In this document: positions 17,053 through 24,015 of the stretch, piece by piece
Layout of the letters: every line of letters starts with the position of its first letter
Numbering within the stretch: the stretch's first letter is position 1
Source of the DNA: Pigoraptor chileana
Lineage: Eukaryota; Opisthokonta; Filasterea
Length of the DNA stretch: 24,015 nt
Assembly (NCBI GenBank): GCA_943704495.1
Contig: CALSCR010000303.1
Span: 1 to 24,015, forward strand
Direction: 5' to 3'
Notes under the pieces: generated by a model
Databases searched by the model: none
What the model saw: only the letters and a program-made list of their open reading frames with translations
What the model was told of the DNA's origin: nothing
Program-made: the position numbers and the translations under genes

Positions 17053-19631
17053 TTAAGCACGCTTCAGCCGTCCCTCGAGACCATCAAGCTCTTCGCGGAT
17101 GCCCTGGGGCAGGCGGTCGCCAAACTGCGCGTGGTACTTGCGGATCTTGCCAACCTCGTCGACCCACCGTGGCATGTCAATGTGCAGCAGCTCGTCCATG
17201 ACGGCGGGGCTGACGTCGAGTCCAGCAGTGTCAATCGCACCCTTCTTGGGCACAAAGCCAATCGGCGTCTTAACGGCCACGTCCTTGCCCTCGGTGCGCT
17301 CAAAGATCCACTTCAGAACGCGCGAGTTCTCGCCAAATCCGGGCCAGAGGAACTTGCCCTCCTTGCTCTGGCGGAACCAGTTCACGTGGAAGATGCGGGG
17401 CAGCTTGGACGGGTCCTTCGCGGCCTTGCCGACCTTCAGCCAGTGGCCAAAGTAGTCGCCCATGTTGTAGCCGCAGAAGGGGAGCATGGCAAATGGATCG
17501 TGGCGCAGAGTGCCCACGGCGGACTCGGCGGCGGCCGTCGTCTCCGATGACACCGCAGATCCAATGTATGTTCCATGCTGCCAGTTGAACGACTCGTACA
17601 CCAGCGGGACAAGGTTCGGCCGGCGTCCGCCAAAGACAATCGCCGAAATGGGCACGCCCTCGGGCGTCTCCCAGTTGGGGTCAATGATGGGGCATTGCCT
17701 GCTCGACACGGTGAAGCGAGAGTTCGGGTGCGCCGCGGGCTTTGTCTTGTCGCCCGCCGTCCACGGCTCGCCCAGCCAGCTCGTGATCTTGCCCTTCGGG
17801 GGCTCTTTCGTCATTCCCTCCCACCAAACGTCGCCATCCTCCGTCCGCGCGACATTCGTAAACACGGTGTTAGTCTCAATGGAACGCATTGCGTTGGGGT
17901 TCGTCTGGTACGATGTGCCGGGTGCAACGCCGAAAAATCCGTTCTCCGGGTTGATTGCGTGGAGGCGGCCGTCGCTGCCAAACTTCATCCAGGCAATATC
18001 GTCGCCGACGCACTCGACCTTCCATCCAGGGAGGGTGGGCTGGAGCATGGCGAGGTTGGTCTTGCCGCACGCAGAGGGGAACGCGGCGGCAATGTACTTC
18101 TTGAGTCCCTGGGGATTGGTGATGCCGAGGATCTGTTCCGCGTGTGTGGTTGGGTGTGGATGGGTGTGTATGTGTGTGTGTGTTGAGTTTAAATCAGATT
18201 AAGCATCATTTTTTTAAATCCACGGGCGGTGACAACAAAATCAACACATCAGCACGGGCGCGCAAGTCGGCAAAGGGATGTGCAACAAGGGCGAGGCTAT
18301 GCGCGCACCCACCAACATGTGCTCTGCCAGCCATCCCTCGTCGCGGCCAAGGACAGACGCGATGCGGAGGGCAAAGCACTTCTTTCCAAGCAGCGAATTG
18401 CCGCCATATCCGCTCCCAAACGACCAGATCTCGCGCGTCTCGGGAAAGTGGACAATCGCGCGGTCCTGTGTGGCATCCCGATTTCACATTGCCCGCAACA
18501 ACAACAACAAACAAATGAACAACATAAAACAACAACAAAGGGCAAAGCGCATAAAGATCGTTGGCGTTTGGTGAAAATTCAGTGGCTAATATACACACAA
18601 GCACAACACCATCCGCTTTCAGTGTGCAGATGACAATACAGCTGATCACCAAAACGCAACCGAGATGCACAAGCGCATCCGCCACGGGGCCCACCTTTGT
18701 GTTGCAGGGCCACGGGACGTCCTTCTCGCCCTCCTTGAGAGGCTTGCCAATCGAGTGCACGCACGGCACAAAGTCGTTGTTGCCTAGTGCCTTGATGACA
18801 TCGGCGCCAATACGGGTCATAATGCGCATGCTGGCCACGACATAAGGCGAGTCGGTGATCTCAATGCCAATGCGCGAAATGGGCGACGAAAGCGGGCCCA
18901 TGCTGTACGGAATCACATACATGGTGCGGCCTGCAAATGTATTGCGAGTGCAACACCACCGTCAGCGAATCGCAACGCATGGACGATAAATGCCCAAGAT
19001 TATACGCACATTCTGCGCCACAACAACCAAGACCAAAACTAAGACGCACGCACTGCATGTGTAAGACACTCTCACAATCTAATAGTCGCAACTACGCACC
19101 CTTCATGGCACCCGTAAAGAGCTTGCTGATGCGACCGCGCATCTCAGTGGGTTCGATCCAGTTGTTGGTGGGACCGGCATCCTCCTTTGTCTTGGCGCAA
19201 ATGTACGTCTGCTGTTCGACACGGGCAACATCGCCGGGGTCGGTGCGCACAAGGTAGCTACCGGGGCGCTTGCTGGGGTTGAGTGCCTCGATCGTCCCAG
19301 AGCGAATCAGCGTGTCGATAATCGTCTTGTTCTCGGCGTCGCTGCCGTCGCACACGTGAACGTTGGTGGGCTGGAGAAGCTTCACCTTGTCCTCAATCCA
19401 GCTGCGCAGCTTTGCGTTCTGCACCGAGGCAACGGTGGCCATGCGCCTCCCGAGGAGCACGCCTGAAAACCACGGAGACAAGCCACACTCAAAGTTAGCG
19501 AGACTCTTCAAACAGGCGTCAAGTGCAATCGCCTGGATCGCGATCAAAGGCACGGCGCACAAGCGATACTCACTGCCGAATGCAAGGCGCTGCTGGCCCA
19601 CAGCCAGGCGCATCATACCCATGGGTGCCAT
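17053..19631 (-). CDS. PCK: Phosphoenolpyruvate carboxykinase (GTP), probably mitochondrial
   Basis: Exons 19631-19574, 19462-19100, 18930-18695, 18465-18313 and 18132-17053 give 629 aa, normal for GTP-type PEPCK. The enzyme converts oxaloacetate and GTP to phosphoenolpyruvate, GDP and CO2. Key motifs: R-loop [11 protein letters not shown] (92-102), [34 protein letters not shown]-loop [11 protein letters not shown] (286-296) with its reactive Cys292, [37 protein letters not shown] and [20 protein letters not shown]. The first 42 residues contain no Asp or Glu but include Arg8, 15, 25 and 26 plus a Lys and an Arg, which looks like a matrix-targeting presequence. Intron 1 (111 nt) separates most of the presequence from the enzyme. 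Met27 in exon 2 could start a shorter cytosolic form. The gene is divergent from SAC1. Confidence 0.96.
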
Positions 19632-20512
19632 TTTGTCTTGCAGCTGCGTGCGCAACGCATCGAGTCATGAGATGCGAGGATGTGAACGGGAAACAAACAC
19701 AAGCGATGGCCACGAAATCCGGCTTCACTTCCCACATTGACCCCTTTCTTACCTGATTAAAATATCGGCTACGCAGCGCTTCACGGACCTCCTAGGGACG
19801 AAATGTATACTTTTACTTTGTACGCAGTTAGTCTCCCCCAGCGTTGACGAACGTGCGCACAATGTTGGGGAATATTCCGGATTGCAAGGAGATCAGAGGG
19901 CAAGGAAGCTTCTCTGACCGGTGCGCAGAGGCGATAGCCACTCCAGATGCGCACGGAGGGTATTCACCCCAACAACCACAGCGTGCGTGTGTGCAACACT
20001 ACTGGGAGATTAGAGTGCAGATCGTCTGCAACAAAGCTGGATCCCACACACACACACACACTCACACACAGTCACTCACACACACACACACACACACACA
20101 CCACACAGAGACACAGCTGCTGGCGACGGAACCCCGACTGGTGGGTGTGTGAAAAAAATATTGCATCAAAAATAATCCACAAATTCAATCACTTTTCATA
20201 GCTATTCCATAATGACTGGGACACACAAAATAAATATATTTATATTTTTTGGCCGAGTTTGGAAACAATGGGCAACAGCCCGGATGATCGGCATGATACC
20301 CCGGATATAAAGACACGTAGATAGTGACGAACGGTAGCCCCTCATCAATCATCACTAATAACGGGCAGGTGTCGCGGCCACGTAAACAGTGATCGCATGT
20401 ACTTACACAGGTCTTTCATTTATATTCATTCATTTTCTGAGGCACAACAAGCTGCAAACAGACTTTTCTTCTTGCTCTGGATTAGGGACTGTTTCCCTCA
20501 ACTTGTGCGAAA
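19632..20512. promoter_or_regulatory. Head-to-head promoter region (PEPCK / SAC1)
   Basis: 881 bp between divergent start codons. Contains a CA-rich microsatellite (20045-20108) and an A/T block (about 20227-20252) that could serve as a TATA-like element for either side. No coding sequence or RNA gene is supported. Confidence 0.55.
20045..20108. repeat. (CA)n microsatellite
   Basis: About 60 bp of CA repeats with a few CT/GT interruptions in the PEPCK/SAC1 intergenic region. Confidence 0.9.
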
Positions 20513-21956
20513 ATGGTGCTCCACGAGACACTGCGCATGTGAGTGGTGCTCTCTGCCGTTGTCGATTCGGCACCCTTGAATGGCATGCTTTGGCCGTCCA
20601 TTTGCTTGCTTTTCTCTGTTCCGCTGCTGCTGCAAGTTGCGATCTCACGCCGAATGCATGCTGCTTGCTGTTGTTGTTCGCTCAGGTACACGAGCCTCGA
20701 CAGGTTTGTTTTTGAGCCGGTCGGCGTGTCTGGAGCGTCGATGGAAGTCGATCGCGTCAGCCAGAAGATTGCCGCCGGTAAGAGACATTGCGGTCTCACT
20801 TTTTGTGCGGGTCTTGTTTTTGCTGTTCGTTTGAACTGTTGGGCATCACAGCCGGCACTGCACACGTGGATCAATGGTGGTATCGGTGGTCCTTGTGGTC
20901 TTATGCAGTGTACGTGTGTTGGATTTGTGTGGGTGTGGTTTGATCTGTGTATGCTGCTGCAGTTGACAAGCCCCGCACCTCCGACTCGACCGTGAGGGAT
21001 ATTTGCGGAATCATCGGAATCATCCGCCTTCTTGGAGGTGAGGGAATAGGAAGATCTGTCCTTCGATGATGCATAGTCTGGTTTCGAACATTATTGTACA
21101 TTATTATGGCATGTTGTGTGGCGACGTGTGTGTTGATTGGTGTGTTTCGTGTTTGTGATCGTGTGCAGGCCCCTACCTGATCATTGTGACGAAGCGCAAG
21201 AAGGTTGGCCGTGTCTATGGCGCCGACGTGTGGAAGGCGACGGAGACGGAGGTCATCCCCTTTGCGCGGCACACGCGCCACCTCACCGAGGCCGAGGTGA
21301 GTGAGATTGATGCATTATGGGTGTGCATCGCGCATGCCCTAGTTCTAAATTTATGACTCGATGGATGGGCGGCTCCATTAACTACGTGATATTCTGTACG
21401 CTCGCACACACGCACGCACACCGCACAGGACACCGAAGAGCGCATGTACTTGTCAATGCTCAACTCTGTGCTGGGCTCAGACGCGTTTTACTACTCGTAT
21501 TCGTACGATCTGACGCACTCTATGCAACGCATCCACGGGTCAGATGAGCGGTTCAAACAGGCATCCATCTCAGATAGGGTATGTGGGTTGTAATTGTTGT
21601 TGTTGTTGTGTGTGTGTGGTGTTGTGCTGATGGAGATCAGCGCACGTCGCTTCATGCCAATCGAACGGTCTCCATTGGTCCATTATATGCGAATCAACTC
21701 AACACAAGGAGCACATATGCGCTTGCACACAGCTGATATCTCGTGTCGCTATGCACTGTGTGTATGTATGTTTATGTGTCGAACTTTTGCAGGCCGACCA
21801 CCGTTTCTACTGGAACAGGCATCTGCAGGATGACTTTTCCTCCATTCCCGAGGTGCGCGTTTCTCACATCTTCCATTGTATCACCGTGTTAATGTATACG
21901 GCAATAATGCGATTTCTGTGTGGATCTGATCCTGCTGTTCCGGTTACTGGTGTTGG

Positions 21957-21990
<34 letters not shown>

Positions 21991-23957
21991 CTGTCCGGCT
22001 GTTTGTTTCTGTTGAAATGGGTCTGTGTGGCTGCCTGTCAGTCTCATCTCTCACACTCAACCCCTTCACACTTTTCAATGAGTACTCATACTAACAATGT
22101 AAAACACATGAACAAACAAACATCGTAAACAACAAACAACAAACAAACAACGCAGCTCAAGAACTTCGTCCTCCCCGTCATGCATGGCTGTATCCACCGC
22201 ATACTGCCCTCGTGTAGTCCCACTGTTAATGTCCTGGCGATATTGTCCGGCATAGTCATCTCGCTGTGATTGTCTGCAATATGCGTTTTGTTGCCCTGTA
22301 AACAGCAAACGGGTTGTTGTTGTCTTTGACTCTCCGCGATCCTGCATGTACTTGCGCCTTTGCACTTCTTTCAATTCATCTTTCTTGTAACAGTCGTGTC
22401 CATCAATCCATGTGCGATCAAGAACAAGCCTTTTGACTTCATTATCATCACGCGCCGCAGTTGCCTCAGGCAGGGTATGTGCTGTGTCTGTGTATATGAC
22501 AATGGCAATGTTGTTCTCTTTTGTTGCGGGTCTCCATATATGAATTATTACGTAAGTGCGCATCTGTCGTCATTCGGCAGGATTTAAGCATTATCTCCCC
22601 TTGCGCCACGCCGCTCACCTGCTCGTCTTTTGGTGCGCGCCATGTGTCTATCGGTCCGCATTCTGCACATGCATGTCTCTCTTCGTGTCTTGTTGGTGTT
22701 TACAGGCACGCGCTTTAACGCCCGCGGCATTGACGAGTTTGGCAACGTCGCCAACTTTGCCGAGACGGAGCAGATTGTGCATCACAACGGCGTGTACACA
22801 TCGTATGTGCAGATCCGAGGTTCGATTCCGCTGTTCTGGACACAGCTTCCCAACATCAAGTACAAGCCGTCGGTGCGCGTAGACTCGCAGGCGGATCACG
22901 TGAGTAGTCTGTACTGTCCGGTCGATGTCTGTTCGTATTGCTTGTAATATACTCGCCGTATCCGATGATGTCTCCCTGAAGGCACTCGATGGTCGCGTGT
23001 TTTGTTTCGGCGGTTTATGCGCACTGTCCACTTGTGTGTATGTGTGTGTGTGTGTGGAAAGAGAGAGAGGTGCAAGGGGCGGTAGTGTGCATTGATGGTC
23101 CAATCGTAATCATAATTGGAACAAACGTGGTGACGGTCGGGTGCTATTGCGCGTCTGTCCGTGTCCAGGTGACCGCGTGTCGCGCCCACCTCAGCGAGGT
23201 CGTCACATACTACGGACCCACCGTTCTCATCAACCTCATTGACCAGAAGGGCTCTGAGCTGGCGCTGGGGCAGGCGTTTGCCAACACACTCAAGACAGTC
23301 AACCACCAGCAGGCGAGGTGTGTGATGCTGTGTCTGTGTCACTTTGGAGGTGTGCGCACGCATCTCCCCACGCGATTCATGCACCTATACAAATGAGCTG
23401 CACGCCTGCACAAACACGCACGGCATCCTTGTTGTACACAACATTTTGAAATATGGGGGCTGATCTGACTCTGAGTATTGTTGACTCTGCGTTTCAGGTA
23501 CGTTGCATTTGACTTCCACCACGAATGCCGCAAGATGCGCTGGGACAAACTGTCGCTGCTTATGGACCAGATTGCGTCGGATTTCGATAAGCAGGGGTGG
23601 GTGTTCTGCAGCGATGTTCGGTGTTTGTGTGCGGCGTGTGTGTATGTGTGCATGTAGGTTGCCTCTCCTCCAGAATGCATTTCCTCACTCGCGCATGCAC
23701 ACACGCACTCCTGCTGCTTCTGATCACCGTGTGTACGCGTGTGTGCAGGTATTTCCAGCTTGACCGCAATGGTACCGTTCTGTCGCGCCAGACGGGGACA
23801 TTCCGCACGAACTGCATCGACTGTCTGGACCGCACAAACGTCGTACAGAGCATGATCGCACACAAGACGCTCGCCCAGCAACTCATCGGTCTCGAGATCA
23901 CCAGCCCCGGCGACGTGCTTGATCGCCAGACTGACTTTGAATTCCGCTTCAAGAACG
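20513..23957 (+). CDS. SAC1: Sac1-family phosphoinositide phosphatase (3' end off window)
   Basis: Twelve exons: 20513-20538, 20686-20777, 20963-21037, 21169-21296, 21429-21578, 21793-21852, 22156-22189, 22394-22474, 22706-22899, 23169-23317, 23498-23596 and 23749-23957. Phases close at every junction and give the first 432 residues; the last donor is GTGGGT at 23958. Human SAC1 (about 587 aa) aligns from end to end: ICGIIGIIRLLGGPYLIIVT, FYYSYSYDLTHSMQR, ADHRFYWNRHL, LPVMHGF (Phe codon rebuilt across the exon 7/8 junction), DFIIITRRSCLR, ANFAETEQIVHHNG, RGSIPLFWTQLPN, INLIDQKGSE and VAFDFHHECRKMRWDKLS. The catalytic CX5R(T) motif is NCIDCLDRTN with Cys385 and Arg391. The family removes phosphate from PtdIns4P at the ER and Golgi; the usual two C-terminal membrane segments would lie beyond the window. 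ATG context is GCGAAAATGG. Confidence 0.95.
21959..21988. repeat. (GT)n run inside SAC1 intron 6
   Basis: A pure GT dinucleotide run of about 30 bp within the 303-nt intron 21853-22155. A shorter one lies in intron 9 at 23034-23056. Confidence 0.9.
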
Positions 23958-24015
23958 GTGGGTGGCTGTGTGACTGTGTCTATTTCTGTGTGAGTGTGTG
24001 TCTGTGTTTATATGT

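Noticed and set aside
22817-22832. GGTTCGATTCC, resembling a tRNA T-loop
   Set aside because: It lies within SAC1 exon 9 encoding the conserved RGSIPLFW segment. No A-box or acceptor stem is present at the right distance.

Overview
The window is nuclear DNA from an intron-rich, compact eukaryotic genome, most likely a unicellular protist; I cannot name the species. The evidence is spliced genes with GT-AG introns of 111-462 nt, GC-rich exons, TG/CA-rich introns, short intergenic gaps, a short TTAGGG-type telomeric motif, and ordinary eukaryotic housekeeping genes (RPL35, syntaxin-16, GTP-dependent PEPCK, Sac1). Every exon chain below was built by hand from splice signals, reading phase and remembered family alignments. 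The phases close exactly for all six genes.

The six genes alternate strand strictly. From left to right they are: (1) a very large minus-strand gene running off the left edge (7292 down to 250, then beyond); (2) a plus-strand two-domain Golgi-type glycosyltransferase (8027-11696, 1100 aa); (3) minus-strand ribosomal protein L35/uL29 (13455-12182, 123 aa); (4) plus-strand syntaxin-16/Tlg2 Qa-SNARE (14160-16039, 331 aa); (5) minus-strand GTP-type phosphoenolpyruvate carboxykinase with a mitochondrial-looking presequence (19631-17053, 629 aa); (6) plus-strand Sac1 phosphoinositide phosphatase, cut by the right edge (20513-23957, first 432 aa). This gives three head-to-head pairs with shared promoter regions (about 0.7-0.9 kb) and two tail-to-tail pairs.

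The most interesting object is gene 1. Ten exons join in phase into one protein of at least 1724 residues. In order it has a tandem calponin-homology actin-binding domain, a coiled-coil and Ser/Pro-rich linker with many basophilic kinase sites, two Ras-association-like domains, a Rap-GAP domain with its catalytic Asn, and the start of a CNH domain. The C-terminal half is a recognisable GARNL3-type RapGAP-CNH protein. I do not know of a GARNL3 relative that carries an alpha-actinin-type actin-binding domain and two RA domains. The architecture would place actin binding, Ras/Rap binding and Rap inactivation in one polypeptide. The join rests on one 230-nt intron (2286-2515) whose splice phases match.

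Other points of interest are the GT2-like plus GT32-like glycosyltransferase fusion, an inverted interstitial telomeric motif between genes 1 and 2, an intron separating the PEPCK presequence from the mature enzyme, an RPL35 first coding exon that is only the ATG, a start-codon context shared by three unrelated genes, and self-complementary elements inside introns of RPL35 and syntaxin-16. I saw no convincing tRNA, rRNA, CRISPR array, transposon or virus-like element.
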